A model generated the notes under the pieces. It saw only the letters and a program-made list of their open reading frames with translations, ran no database searches and was not told the origin of the DNA. A DNA stretch of 64,000 nt from positions 1,331,501-1,395,500 of the forward strand of contig BSQZ01000022.1 of the NCBI GenBank assembly GCA_033239005.1. The letters are read 5' to 3'. A program made the translations under genes and the position numbers. This DNA is from Lamellibrachia satsuma (Eukaryota > Annelida > Polychaeta > Sabellida > Siboglinidae). Numbering within the stretch: the first letter of the stretch is position 1; each line of letters begins with the position of its first letter. This document shows, one piece after another, positions 1 to 12,297 of this stretch.

Positions 1-700
1 CTGTTTTTATTGTTCTTTGTGAAGTCCCCGTTGTTTGTGGTTGATCCACCCCCTTTCACTGTCCGAACATAGGTACCCATATTAGTTGTCTCGGCATGAC
101 TTTGTCTTGACCTTCAGACAACACCAAACACAGACTTCCGTCCACAAATGGAAGAAATGGAGACATGCACTACATTTTTATTTTGATGTGCAACACGGAA
201 TATTAATGATTCAATAGTTATGTAGAAATCAATAAAAATCCACAGTTTTTGTCATCTGAGAATTTTCTGCGTTTTCTGTGCATTTGGTTACAGTGGTTTT
301 AATGGGTTGGTATTTTCTAAAAAAATGTGGTATGTGGCTACAAAGTTGCCCTGAATTTGTATGAGTTATGAATTGCTCCTTGTAGTGTAGAAATATTTTA
401 CGTAGCGACAAGACTAGCTTTAGTGTCTACTGTATATACCCACTAAAGTTAACCACAGGAGAAATCAAATATCTGGACGCTTTTGGATACATCTATTATA
501 TTGTGTGAAAATGTGAGTGTTAATATCTACTTTCTTTGAAACAAGAGTATTCTTAAGATCTGCAATTTGTAATTTAAAGGTTGGTAGATGCAGGGAAAAT
601 GCTGGTTGTGGAAGGCTGCTGAATAAAGCCTAACTCTATGCCATGTCCTGTTGGAGGATGATCCTATAGTATGGGGGTGTGGCAGGATACTTCCTGCAGA
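1..700. other. AT-rich non-coding DNA
   Basis: I see no coding exon, RNA gene or clear repeat in this stretch. The open frames are short and show no recognisable domain. Confidence 0.5.
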
Positions 701-860
701 GGTTGGTCCTAAAAATGGTGGGAGGTTTGGATCAAAAATTGGTGGTGATGGTGGTAGGTGGGATTAGCAGGAGGTGGGAGGTTGATACTGCAAACAAGTG
801 GGAAATAGGAGGTTGGCCCCAAAAACAGGTTGGGAGATTGGAGGTTGAGACCCCGGCCAC
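701..860 (+). repeat. G-rich dispersed repeat, copy 1
   Basis: This block is built around phrases such as ggttggtcctaaaaatggtg and aggaggtgggaggttga. The same phrases appear in reverse complement at about 2090-2215, so two diverged copies lie in opposite orientation 1.2 kb apart. No protein domain is seen. The family is not identified. Confidence 0.5.
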
Positions 861-1344
861 TCACCCAATATAAGTTTTGAGCAGAGGTTGCTGTCTGGCT
901 AAGATCAATATTCATGACCCAAATGATTATTTGTTATGCCCTGGTGATAGGTACACACCTCTGTGTACATATCCTTATCTCATTGTCTGCAACTGGACAG
1001 TTTATCTCCACAACATCAGATGAGATTGCACAGCTGGTTATAATAAATTTGGCTGGCATAAACTGTGCAGACAAAATACAGAAGTAAAATGTTTAACTAG
1101 TGGCAAAAGTGTCAAAAAATTGTAGCACATTTAAACAAATATCATCGATCACTGAGTGATAAACGATATTGTAACACATGCATGCTACTGTATATGTTAT
1201 CATTGTCTTATTATAATGTATTGCAATAGGGCAAATATAAGTAATATACTTCCTTCTTGCCCTTTTTTCAACATTTTATAAAATGACAATGACATTATTA
1301 ATGCAATTGTAATTTGTTGCTTTGATGTTTGCGTTGACATAAAC

Positions 1345-1378
1345 TTCATTCATTCATTCATTCATTCATTCATTCATA
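1345..1378. repeat. (ATTC)n microsatellite
   Basis: About eight uninterrupted tetranucleotide repeats of attc. Confidence 0.9.
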
Positions 1379-2089
1379 ACTTTTTGTTTTGAGTTTGCAG
1401 GTCATCGTTTGAACTACTGTCTGTTCTTACAGCAGTGAAACTGCATTAGTTTGTATCGTGAGAGTAGCATATCCACCTCACTAAGCAATTTTTTTTATTT
1501 CATAAAGGAAACGCCCAGACATGTTTTCACTCTGTGCTATGTGAATCTTATTTTGTAAATGGTTATTTCTATTTTGTTGTAGTTGTGAATGTAGCACCAT
1601 CGTGCGACATTGAAGTGCACATCAGTTTGACCAGTCACTAGGACTGGATACTGCGCTATGTGACAACACATCCTTTACCTTTCTTTATGAGTAAAAAAGC
1701 AGCAAGCATAGACACAACATGTCAGCCGTTTTCTGTGAAACTCAACCATCAATATATATATATATATATGTGTGTGCATAAATAAATGTTGCGTGCTGTA
1801 CTAATCAACAGCCAAATAATATGGCTCGGTCCCACGATGCATTGCATTTATACACACCTGTTGTCTTGTGATCAAAAACATGACGTTCCAGGTACTGATT
1901 ATTCATGATGACTTGTCATTGTTAAAAAGTGTATTGCATTTTACATAGATTTCTATGCATATAACTCACTGGAAAAGAACTGATTACATCACAAGGTGCA
2001 TGGTGAATCCAGTCTTGTGATTGGCTGTCATAACACAATATACCCAGTATTTAGCTTTGTTCCTTCTGTGCTCTCAATTTCAGGAAAAC

Positions 2090-2215
2090 AAACCGGTCAA
2101 CCTCCCATCTCCCACCTCCTGCACATTTTTTAGGTCAACCTCTCGCCTCCTGCCTATTTTTAAAACCATTACCTCCCACCAATTTTTAGGGCCAACCTCA
2201 CACCTCCCATGTCCT
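2090..2215 (-). repeat. G-rich dispersed repeat, copy 2 (inverted)
   Basis: Read on the minus strand, this contains ggttggccctaaaaattggt and aggaggtgggag-like phrases matching the block at 701-860. It is the second, inverted copy of that repeat. Confidence 0.5.
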
Positions 2216-2284
2216 TCCACACCATGCGTGCTGTCTGTAATAAAATAACTTGCATTAAAACTGGAACATAAATACAACAACATT

Positions 2285-2286
<2 letters not shown>

Positions 2287-2330
<44 letters not shown>

Positions 2331-2331
2331 T
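2287..2331. repeat. (AT)n microsatellite
   Basis: An uninterrupted AT dinucleotide run, followed at 2345-2370 by a short tgcatgcatgcg purine-pyrimidine alternation. A shorter AT run lies at 1751-1770. Confidence 0.9.
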
Positions 2332-2374
2332 ATGTAATTATATGCGTGTGCATGCATGCGTGCATGCATGGGTG

Positions 2375-2900
2375 TGTAAACAAAATATGTGTAAGCAAAC
2401 CCAGTTTGTTGATGTTTGATATATTTTCAACTTTCTTGTACAAGTGTAATGATCACTATCTTCTCTTGTAAATGTACACCGATGTCATTAAAGTGGCATA
2501 GAAACCATGTTGACATTATCACTTTGGAGCTTCAGGTTTTTGTCAATTTTATGGCTATGGTAGCTGTAAAGATCACTTAACTAGTAGTAAATCCTGGCAG
2601 TTTTGTAGATGTGTTCTAGATTCTGGATGTAATTTTATGACTAATATTATGTCTGTGGGGTGTGACCTTTCTGACAGCTTCAGTAACAGGTGATGACAGA
2701 TTGTCTGTATCTCTGATGGACGGTCTAAAACCAGGACACATAAATGTGTTGATCCCTGACTCTCCTGCTATCTGTTTAGGGCTGTAATAACCAAGTTACC
2801 CAGTTAGTGCAGCAATGGTGGTGAAAATAATGTAGACAAGAGCTCTTTGTAATCTGCATACATATTTTCCTGTTAATGATGATGTGGTAAAAACATAGCC
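2375..2900. other. Non-coding, nothing recognised
   Basis: No gene, repeat or structured element is evident here. Confidence 0.4.
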
Positions 2901-2914
2901 TTTGGCTTCTCCTT

Positions 2915-3080
2915 GCGGTCTCTCTATCTACTCCAGGTCCATTATCTCTCTATCTACTCCAGGTCCATCATCTCTCTATCTACTCCAGGTCCATTATCTC
3001 TCTATCTACTCCAGGTCCATCATCTCTCTATCTACTCCAGGTCCATCATCTCTCTATTTACTCCAGGTCCATCATCTGTC
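2915..3080. repeat. 26-bp minisatellite
   Basis: About six head-to-tail units of 26 bp containing ctatctactccaggtccat. The two overlapping open frames of 73 and 101 codons here only reflect this periodicity. Confidence 0.9.
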
Positions 3081-3330
3081 CAATGCTTGCTGTTGTCAAT
3101 CCATTCCATTTTTTTCCCGGTAGATCTACTTCTATGCTGCTGGAAAATACCAGGATATCTTCTTTTCCAATTGCTGTACATAGACAGCTTTCTTCTATTG
3201 ATAAATCACAGCAGATAGTCTTCTTTAGATAAACTTTGAAGGAAATGGCATGGCATCCTACACTAAGACCACTAACCGAAAATCAAGTTGAAAATATTTG
3301 TTACAATGTGTATGTGTGTACATACTCCTT

Positions 3331-3500
3331 CCCATCCTACATAACCCCTCCCGTCCTTCATAACCTTTCCCATCCTACATAACCCCTCCTGTCCTACATA
3401 ACCCTTCCCATCCTACATAACCCCTCCCGTCCTACATAACCCTTCCCATCCTACATAACCCTTCTCGTCCTACATAACCCTTCCGATCCTACATATCCCC
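3331..3500. repeat. 19-bp minisatellite
   Basis: About nine pyrimidine-rich units of 19 bp, of the form cccatcctacataacccct with c/t variants. Confidence 0.9.
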
Positions 3501-3530
3501 TACCCCTCAAATAATAATCCCTCAAACACA

Positions 3531-3709
3531 ATGCTATATTTCTTCCCTCTTTCCTGCTGTAAAGTTTGTACCAAAAAACGACAACATCTTCAGCAGGGTG
3601 AAACATCACTTGGAACTATGGCTTTCTCAGTCGCTGCACCAACTCTTTGGAGCTCACTCCCTGTTAATCTTTGGTCAGTCAGTAGGAAATATAATAAAAA
3701 TTTGCCATC
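3531..3709 (+). mobile_element. Non-CR1 LINE fragment, ORF2 C-terminus (5' part)
   Basis: The translation contains FSVAAPTLWSSLP. This is the typical C-terminal signature of reverse-transcriptase polyproteins of Jockey/RTE-like LINEs (FSVAAPxLWNSLP followed by FKxxLKTYLF). The rest of that signature (HLKTYLL-like, in a shifted frame) is found after the SINE that interrupts it at 3723-4111. It is a short, frameshifted relic, older than the SINE, and unrelated in sequence to the CR1 copies elsewhere in the window. Confidence 0.65.
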
Positions 3710-3722
3710 ATCTGAAGACTTA

Positions 3723-4111
3723 GTGAGGCGCGGTAGTTGTGTGGTAGAGCAGCAGGCTTTCAGTTGAAGGGACTGGGGTTCAAAACTACCTGCTGCCATT
3801 TCGAAACTTGGGCAATTTCATTCACCACACTTTGCCTGTTTCTTTCGGAAGAGACGCTAAAAGCTGTTGGTCCCTTCTACCTGGTGTCTATGCCAGGGGA
3901 AGCAAAAGATCCCACACAGGGGGTAAATGCGTACCCTGTCCAGTGTCGTGGATTCAAATAGTGGTGGTCTCTGTCTCTAAACCACTGATTCTGTCTCCCG
4001 CAGCCAGAGCTGCCTCCCGGTCGAGCGCGTGAGAGGCTCCGACCAGGCAGTGTGGACGGCAGTAATGTTGTAGCTGACTCCCCAGGTGTCTATAGCAAAA
4101 AAAGTAGTAGT
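3723..4111 (+). mobile_element. tRNA-derived SINE with target-site duplication
   Basis: The head is tRNA-like: an A-box-like segment (gtggtagagcagcaggct) and a B-box-like segment (ggttcaaaactacc), spaced as in a tRNA. The body follows, with ttgggcaatttcattcacca and a part shared with the copy near 20.2 kb (ctgttggtcccttctacctg, agatcccacacagggg). The 3' end is A-rich with a tag repeat. The 13-bp sequence atctgaagactta lies on both sides (3710-3722 and 4112-4124), which is a perfect target-site duplication. The host site is the LINE relic at 3531-3709 and 4125-4185, whose sequence resumes after the SINE. Confidence 0.85.
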
Positions 4112-4185
4112 ATCTGAAGACTTATCTTTTATACTTTCCTTGCTTAGCTCCTAGGCGTACTTGTCCATCTGTTGTTAATTAACAT
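4112..4185 (+). mobile_element. Non-CR1 LINE fragment, 3' part
   Basis: Continuation of the LINE relic after the SINE. It starts with the second copy of the 13-bp duplication and encodes the KTYLL-type end of the reverse-transcriptase ORF. Confidence 0.5.
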
Positions 4186-4536
4186 TGTATGTTGTCTTCA
4201 AGATTGCCTTGCCCATTCGTTTTGATGTGTGTCTGTGCATTTAGGCGCGATAACAGTTTTTGTGTTATTATTATTAACGATATCTAAGAAGAATATGATT
4301 ATAAACAAAAACAACATGGCTAAGACATCAATTATTTCATGCCAACTAAGTCTGTTCCACATGTCTTGGCACGCTGTGGCATTTTCAAACACTTTGTCCA
4401 CTGTATGCTAATAAAAGACTTCCTCAAAATAGTATTCCCAGAAATGGCACCAAACAAGATCATGTTATTTGGCAGAGAAGAAATATTTTGTTCCAAGTTG
4501 TGAAGTTTTCACTCAATCTAAGGGATGACTAAAAAA
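4186..4536. other. Non-coding, nothing recognised
   Basis: Short overlapping open frames on both strands have no recognisable domain, and I see no repeat. Confidence 0.4.
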
Positions 4537-6045
4537 ACAGTAGAACAAATCAGTACATATACCACTTGCAAGAGTGTTCAACTTGTCATTTAAAGAGGGA
4601 GTTGTTCCTTTTAAATGGAAAGAAGCAAACATCATACCATTATTTAAAAAGGGTCCAAGAAAAAAGTAAGAGAATTACAGACCAGTGAGTTTAATGTCAG
4701 TGATTTGTAAATTATTAAAAAGGTTAATTAAAGACCATATGGTGGACTTCCTTGTTAGGCATAAATTATTAAATTCATCTCAACATGGATTCCTAAAAGC
4801 GAGGTCATGCTTAACAAATATGTTATGTTTTTTGAAGAGATCACTAAATGGATAGACGAGGGATCACCAGTAGATATTTACTTAGATTTTTAGAAAGCTT
4901 TTGACAAAGCCACATCAAAGATTACTACTTAAATTAAAAGGCCATGGTATCCGGGATGGCATAATTGACTGGACAGAACAATGGCTGACTGACAGAAGAC
5001 AGAGGGTTGTAGTAGATGGAGAGGTTTCAAACTGGAAATCTGTTTTCAGTGGGGTACCACAAGGATCAGTATTAGGACCTTTATTATTTTTAATATATAT
5101 ATCAATGACTTGGATGACAATTTAACAAGCAATGTACTGAAATTTGTGGATGACTCAAAAGTGTTTAGAAAAGTTTACACTGATGGTGATAAACAACATT
5201 TAGAAAACGATCTAGACAAATAAGTTAAATGGTCTGAAAAATGGCAAATGTTATTAAATTTTGGGAAATGTAAACATCTACATACAGGACACAGGAACTT
5301 GGATATAAACTATAATATGGGAGATACTGTTCTAGGTACTACTGTAAAAGAAAAGGACTTAGGAATAACAATAAGTGCTGATATGAAAGTTTCAGAATAT
5401 TGTGGTATTGCAGCTTCAAAGGGTAATCAAATTCTTGGGTTGATTAGGAGAAACATAACATACAACGAAAAAATGCTAATTATACCTCTGTATAAAGCAA
5501 TAATTAGACCTCATTTAGAATACTGTATACAAGCATGGAAACCATATCGTAAGAAGGATATAGATACGCTTGAACGCATACAAAGGAGAGCAACTAAAAT
5601 GATTCCAGAACTGAGAGACCTTAGTTATGAAGAACGCCTGAAAGAATGTGGTTTAACAACTCTAGGGACAATTAGGTTAAGAGGAGATCAGATTGAAGTT
5701 TTTAAGATATTGAATGTGTATGAAAATATTTATAGAAATATGTTTTTCTCACTCAAGAATGATAGCAGAACTAGAGGACATGAGGTAAAATTAGTAAAGG
5801 ATCAATGTAGATTGGACATCAGGAAGCACTTGTGCTCACAGAGGACAATAAATGAATGGAACAAATTATCTACAGATTGTGTTACTGCTAGCAGCATGAA
5901 TATGTTTAAAAACAAGGTTGACACATATCTCAGGAGGGCGGGTTATAAGTAGATGAACATTGTTGGACTCTGGATAAGCCAATGGCTTCCTTGTCCACTT
6001 GCCTTCTGGACTATCTAGATGGCAAATCTTGTTAAATCTAAATAT
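4537..6045 (+). mobile_element. CR1-like LINE copy 1 (5'-truncated, subfamily A)
   Basis: Starts inside the reverse-transcriptase domain and runs to the 3' end. Visible pieces are GVPQGSVLGPLLFLIYI (RT block around 5050-5100), [11 protein letters not shown] and [24 protein letters not shown] (around 5510-5640), and the final RTRGHEVKLVKDQCRLDIRKH. This C-terminal block is characteristic of CR1 elements. Frameshifts and stops break the RT (near 4890, 5120 and 5220). The 705-nt open frame 5248-5952 is the best preserved part. The FADD active-site motif has become FVDD. The 3' end shows ggcaaatcttgttaaatct, the family tail. A dead copy, more diverged than the subfamily B copies at 13-19 and 28 kb. 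Confidence 0.9.
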
Positions 6046-7569
6046 TGTTGAAATACTAAAAAAAATTGGTTGAAGGGGGTCAGCAGCTGTTTCGTGCCCT
6101 CCATCGATGTATTTTCCCACAAATTTGTTGATGTTCTGATCACAGTTAATAAGGGTGGTGACTTCAAGAGCATTTTATTTTGTAAAAATAGCAGATCAGT
6201 TAAAAGATTAGTATATTTGGTGTGACGCTAATTGTGAGTTCATGTGTTGTATGTTTGCCAAAAGAATTCTTGTTCGAGACGTTCGCGAGCAATGTTGGTG
6301 TAGAAAATCTTGTGGAGAATGTGATTAATTACATCAGTGGCATCTCAAGGACATTAGTTGTGAATATATTCATCAAACCCGTCGTTGTAATGCATTAATC
6401 GTTTACTCGTTTTTACCATTTTTCTTTGTAACCTTTCAACAGCTTTCAGTTGTTCCAAACATTACAAAGAAAATGGACTGAAAAATGGGCAAAACATTAA
6501 TATGAAGGACATTAGACTGCCGTGCCAGATAAATAAATTGTCAACTCTTCATTGTGTCCAGTCACCAGTGACACAACCTCCTTGCACTCACTCTGATATT
6601 GTACCACACCCTGGGCAGGTTTTATTGACTCCATCTATCCATCTTCCTGGATTCATGGTAGACAGATCTATGATTGCTAGTGATTTTTTTACTTATTTTA
6701 AAACTTATTTTTAACTTATTTTAAATTTATTTAAAAATTATTTAAGAACTATTGTTAACTTAAACTTATTTCTGACTTATTTTATCTATTTAACATTGTT
6801 AGTACTTTTGAACATTTGACCAGATTTTATTCAGATAAATGTCTAATTTATTTATTTTATTTATTAAGTATTGCCAGATGCAATTCATACTACATGCATC
6901 ACTGTCCATACGTCAAAAACACACGACACACACACTTGGCAGTGACACATCCCCTGCCAACAGCCATGTAGTGACCATATCACAAAGACAGGTGTTTTCG
7001 TCCTACTTGTCAAAGGGTCTTATTACAGATCTAAGACGACCTCCCGTATATCATGGCTGTCATGTATACCATGGATCCATGACAGGGTCGCGACTGATAA
7101 CACACACATGGTGATGCAGGTGATTGATCTATAGGTGTGGTGTTGTTACCTGTGCCCAAGTCACACGTGGATAGTTACATCTGTCATCATGACTTGCAAG
7201 TGGCTGGGCAGTGGCTGCTTCATTGTCTTTAAAACGGAGCATGCATGGCGCATTGCTACATTACTTAATGCAGTAGTTTAGGGGAGACGATATATCATTA
7301 TAAATTATTTGATGAATATATGTAGTAAGTTTATTTGATATGCTTCCTTAGTGGTTGAATATTACGCATAAGAACAAATAAAAAATTATCAAACATTAAA
7401 TGCAGTAAAATAATACAACATTAAATTTTATATAAATAAGAGAATAAATAAATTAAATAAAAAATTGAATGAGACCCCCCACAGGGTTCATGCTAAGCCT
7501 TTATCATTCATTGTAGAATCCGTGCATATTGTGTTTATCATGCTAAATTGCGTTTTCATGTCATAATGA
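6046..7569. other. AT-rich non-coding DNA
   Basis: No gene recognised. A degenerate tandem of acttatttt-like words lies at about 6690-6785. The open frame at 6839-7114 has no domain signature. Confidence 0.4.
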
Positions 7570-7677
<108 letters not shown>

Positions 7678-7714
7678 ATCCAAAATGTAAGAATTTCAAT
7701 TTCTAATCACAGCA

Positions 7715-7815
7715 TAGTAGTTAGCATTTCGGTGCCTAAACTAAGATGACTAGAGTTTAAATCTGTTTGCTGCCGTTGTAGGCCTGGGCAATTTTGTTCA
7801 CCCCAATATTATTGC
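7715..7815 (+). mobile_element. SINE fragment (tRNA head and central domain)
   Basis: A decayed tRNA-like head (tagttagcatttcggtgcc, then gagtttaaatc as B-box) is followed by cctgggcaattttgttcacc. That last phrase matches the central domain of the SINEs at 3723, 29.5 and 30.3 kb. No 3' part is recognised. Confidence 0.6.
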
Positions 7816-9295
7816 AAACTTAAGTTGTTTAGAAATAAATATGGTTAGTTTTTGTGATTGTTGCTCTTGTATGGTAGAGGGATGTTTGGCAACTTTCTGT
7901 TTTTCCTCTGTACTGAATGTGTTGTTATTCTAATAAAATGTTAAAATACAATATTAAAGTAGTGCTATAATCACCTAGTGCTCTATAGTGCTGTACAAGA
8001 GTATAAAAATGAATATATAAAAATTATTTTTAATAATTATATTTCTCTAGAAAGCAAACAGTTTATGTGTTGTTGGGTAGTCCTTTTTTAGATTCATGGT
8101 TTCCCTCAAATAGTCTACTCCAATTACAGTGAGTATCTACAACTGTGTTACTGCTTCGTAATAGTTACTATGGTACTGCTTTGTAATAGTTACTATGGTG
8201 CAACCATTTTTACAATTTAAAATAAACAACTAAGTACAACAGGGAAGACCACCAGGGGTTCGGATATTACACTCACTGTGACATTTACGTATTACAGTTT
8301 GTAAATCATCCATTGTAAAAACATCGTCTATAAAAAAACAAAGCTGTGTGCACCACATAAAACATGTTGCTTTCATATACGCAGGACGTCCTTAGCACAT
8401 TAATTTCTATAATAAGAGAGTCGATGAATCTGGTTCGAAAGTGGAATTCTATAGTGAGACAAATCAGGATATAACTCTTCTTAATGCAGAAAACAGTAAT
8501 CTAACAACACAGGATATCCGTGTGATTGCAGTCAGTTACAGAAGCATGACAGTCCAGATAATAACACCTCACAGCAGAAATGTTTGATCCAAATGCTGCC
8601 CAGATGGAAAATGTTATTCAGATGAATTAAGGTGGATACTGGGATCTATGGAGAACTGATTTAAAGAAGCCATTAATGCTACAATAGTCTGGATAATTTT
8701 TCATGGGATTAGAATTGTTAGGATTTTGACCATAGTTGACCCCAGGTGCCCAATTAAAAGTCAGATAATTTTTATCGTAAATCACATTTTATAGTATAAA
8801 CTTAAACAGATTACATTCAAATTATATTATTAAAGCTGTTTCCTCAAATGGTTCAGCCCATCGCGAATCCAGTTCATTTATGTCTAGATGTGTAGCATGT
8901 GACTAGCTTAAATAATTTGTGCAGTCTGTTTAATAAAAACATGCCTATTTTTTTCAAATTGTCGAAAGAATTGACTTTAGTCGTTAGATCTGGTAAGGAT
9001 TAAAATAGTGGATATCTAAAATGGTAAATGCTGTGTGGGTCAGTGTTGATCATGGGCGTGACCTCCATCCTCTCGCCAATCACATGACCAAGTTGTGAAA
9101 TTTCACCAAGGAAGAAAATCGTGATTTTTCAGCATGTCGATTTTTACTTCAGTTAATGCTTGAACAAGCATTTACTAATTTAGTAGTTTTTCTGATGGTT
9201 TCACAAAAAACTACATACAAAAGTTGCATAAACGAGCTAGCATGTTGCAGTGGATACTAGGTAGGTTTGGTTTTTCACTAAATTTATTTGTAATC
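7816..9295. other. Non-coding, nothing recognised
   Basis: No gene recognised. A short tandem duplication of about 28 bp (gtaatagttactatgg in each unit) lies at about 8148-8203. Confidence 0.4.
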
Positions 9296-9620
9296 TGCCC
9301 TCCTTAGACATGTGTCAATCTTGTTTTTAAACATATTCACACTGCTAGCAGTTATACACAATCTGTATATAATTTGTTCCATTCATTTATTATCCTCTGT
9401 GAGAACGAGTACTTCCTGATATCCAATCTATACTGATCCTTTACTAATGTTACCTCATGTCTTCTAGTTCTATTATCTTTCTTGATTGAGAAAAAATATT
9501 GCTATCAATATTTTCATACCCATTCAATATCTTGAAACTTCAATTTGGTCTCCTTGTAACTGCCTTGTCTCTAGGGTTGTTAAACCACATTCTCTCAGTC
9601 GTTCTTCATATCTAAGAGGG
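9296..9620 (-). mobile_element. CR1-like LINE copy 2 (3' fragment, subfamily A)
   Basis: Minus-strand remnant of the CR1 C-terminal region, equivalent to DLSYEERLKECGL through TYLRRAGY of copy 1. It retains the words for TINEWNKL and RTRGHE but has frame breaks. Both ends are truncated, and there is no 3' tail or reverse-transcriptase core. The 90-codon plus-strand open frame here is antisense to it and is not a gene. Confidence 0.8.
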
Positions 9621-10032
9621 TATTCAAGAGGCAGCTGGACAGCATGTCTAGATGACTACCAGGTAGATATGAGACTGCGTTCTTTGACCTTTTCCCGAGG
9701 TGTTCTGAAGTGTTCATTCAGACTTCGTCCGTCAGTAATTGGATTTGAAGACAGATGACAAGTCGTTTGATGTTACTCCTGGGAGAAATGTTGCAAATAC
9801 TATCATTATTGACCTGATGAGTTCATTGTAGATAAATCAATAGCTCTAAAGATAGTCCACAGTAACAAGTCACGAAGGGCACACATCCATAAACATCATG
9901 TGCTGATGTCTCCAATTTCAGGACATGCTGGAAGAGAATTCTAAAACCTCCATAGTTCATATTAATGCCACCGAAGGGACCATTGTCACTCACTTTCTGA
10001 AATAGCTGATTCCAAAATTACAGTACCTTGGT
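9621..10032. other. Non-coding, nothing recognised
   Basis: No gene or repeat identified. Confidence 0.4.
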
Positions 10033-10147
10033 AATAATTTGATAATGTAAAAACAAAACAATATATATAATGTTGTTTTGTTTTTACATTATAAAATTAT
10101 ATATATATATATATATAATATGTTGTTTTGTTTTTACATTATCAAAT

Positions 10148-10150
<3 letters not shown>
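10033..10150. repeat. AT-rich fold-back repeat with three arms
   Basis: The arm taatgtaaaaacaaaacaa (within 10033-10061) is followed by two reverse-complement arms at 10073-10100 and 10123-10150, each ttgttttgtttttacatta-like, separated by AT runs. The third arm pairs with the first over about 28 bp without mismatch. It may be a MITE relic or palindromic AT-rich DNA. No target duplication is clear. Confidence 0.7.
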
Positions 10151-10180
<30 letters not shown>

Positions 10181-10184
10181 ACGG

Positions 10185-10226
10185 CATTTCAACAGAATAG
10201 GATACGTCACCTATTCTGTTGAAGTG
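10185..10226. repeat. 17-bp inverted repeat (hairpin)
   Basis: catttcaacagaatagg and cctattctgttgaagtg flank an 8-nt loop, with one mismatch in the stem. A related phrase (aacagcgctttaacagaatc) occurs at about 20,860, so this may be the end of a dispersed element. Confidence 0.65.
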
Positions 10227-12297
10227 TTGTTTAACTTTTATTTGACGTCCTGCAACTGCTATGTTATAATTTACCTGAAGAACTGGTAACAGTGTTTGTG
10301 TGTAACCAGTTATATTGACATTTACTGATAATATTAGTGATAACTCAATGAATTATTTACATTTTGACATAAATATTTACATTGATGAGCCGATGAAGTA
10401 TGCTACTTAACAACTGAACTTTGTCATTGACATGTGACATGTGATAGAGATCAAGTGGCGTATGGCAGAAGTCATGATGGAATGAATCAAGAGCCTACCG
10501 TCACAAACATAACATTGCCAAATCTCATGAATTCCTAGCGACATGACTTTAAAAAAGATGTAAAATGTGATGGCTTTGCAATAAAGACACTGCGGTTTGG
10601 CCACTGTCCCCACTAGTAGCATGACGACATTTGTGTTAACGACACCTATAAGGTTGCAATCAGTAAATAATCACAGGTGGTTTATTTTTCTGCCTGCCAG
10701 ATCCTCTTAACTTGCCTGGTGTGGTTGTTTTTATGTGCGATGGAGACTTCTGAAGTCATACAATGCCACACAGACTCAGTATCATTACACCAGAGTTTTA
10801 TCGGCATAGTTTATCTCCCTACGTCAGTCTGGGACACGGTGACCTGCGCCAGGTATGTACCGGTCACTACAGCCTGCATCAATTTAATATCAGGTGTAGA
10901 CGATCAGTGTCTTACTTCTGGGGTTCATGGCATATGGATAAATTTCCAGTGATTTTGAGACGGTCTCCCTTTTAGCAATTTTTTGCTGTCTGTAAAGTTA
11001 TTTTTGAACAGGGGGGATTTGGCCGTATTTGAGGACTAGGATACTTATTGTGTGCCTAGATGAACCTTTCTTATGGCTGGCTGCCAACTTACGCATGTGG
11101 TGGTTATTATAGGATACTTTGCATATGAAGACATGATATAGTTGCTTTGGACGCCATTTGGTGGGGAGCATCTGCTATGTTGATTTTCTGGGAAAAGAAT
11201 AGTAAATATTAATGTGGTTGATTTTAAGAATACTCAAAATATATAGTTGCGAACAGCATTAAGAAACATTAAACGTAATAAAAACAAGGCACTAGCTAAA
11301 ATGGGACATCACATCGGAACTTGCCAATAAGCACAGGAAAAAATTATGCATAATCGAGGCAGGCCGGTAGAACAGAGTGGTATTTGGAATTAGTAATTAA
11401 TTGAATTCTAATGAATTTGTCGGTGTTGTACAAATGGAAATAAAACTAAAGATGTAATATAATATGATTTCAAGCAATCATTGTATTTAACCCTTTTAAC
11501 ATTGCTGCCAATGGGAAAGTTTATATACATCAAGAGCTATATAAGTTATGTTGTAATTCTGAAACTTGGTGAGCTGCCAGCAGTAGTCTATCTGAATATT
11601 GTTATTAAAGTTGTTTACAGTTGTTTGTTGTTATTTAACTTTGTTTATACTGTTGTTTACAAGTGCTTATAATGGTTTATGATGATTTATAGCTGTTTAC
11701 ATTTGTTTTCCCTTGTTTATAATTGTTTACCCTTGTTTATGATTTGGCTGTTCTGGCCAAAAATGTCTCTTGTTCTCCAAAACACTGAGAAACGTGTGCG
11801 CAGCTGACTATTGTAAAAAAAATTAACTAAAAAATTTGTCACAAACCTGTTAATTAATAATGCAAAATTTACAAATATTTTTTCCGAAATTCCAATTGTA
11901 TTTTGAGATAGTCTTATGACATTAAAGTCTAAATCCTAACCATGAGCAGTAATCTCTTGGGGTGGAAAGTTCTGTTCTCACAAACTGAACTCTGGTCTAA
12001 ATGATCTGGTATTTAGACAGGTGCGTTCAACCAAGTGTTTACCCTAATATCTGGACAGGCTTCTGGTCTTGTGGCATTGTGATTGTGATTGTCTGCACTG
12101 TTAACTTTGTTTATGCCCTCATTATGTAACTGAAGATTTCTCAAGTGGTTGACACTTAACATCCCCTAATGCTGTCTGTGACACGAGAGGGAATTACACA
12201 AAGACTTCTTGTGTTATGAGGTTTCAATCTACACAGAATAATACACCCAGGGTCCGGAAATATAATGGTATGTGCTGTTTAGTAATGCGTGCTAATG
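10227..12297. other. Non-coding, nothing recognised
   Basis: No coding domain seen. A degenerate tandem of ttgtttayagttg-like words lies at about 11608-11745. The open frames at 10677-10975 overlap each other in different frames and show no known motif. Confidence 0.4.

Noticed and set aside
3723..3790. A functional tRNA gene
   Set aside because: A- and B-box-like words are present, but the cloverleaf is degenerate and the sequence continues into a SINE body flanked by a target duplication.
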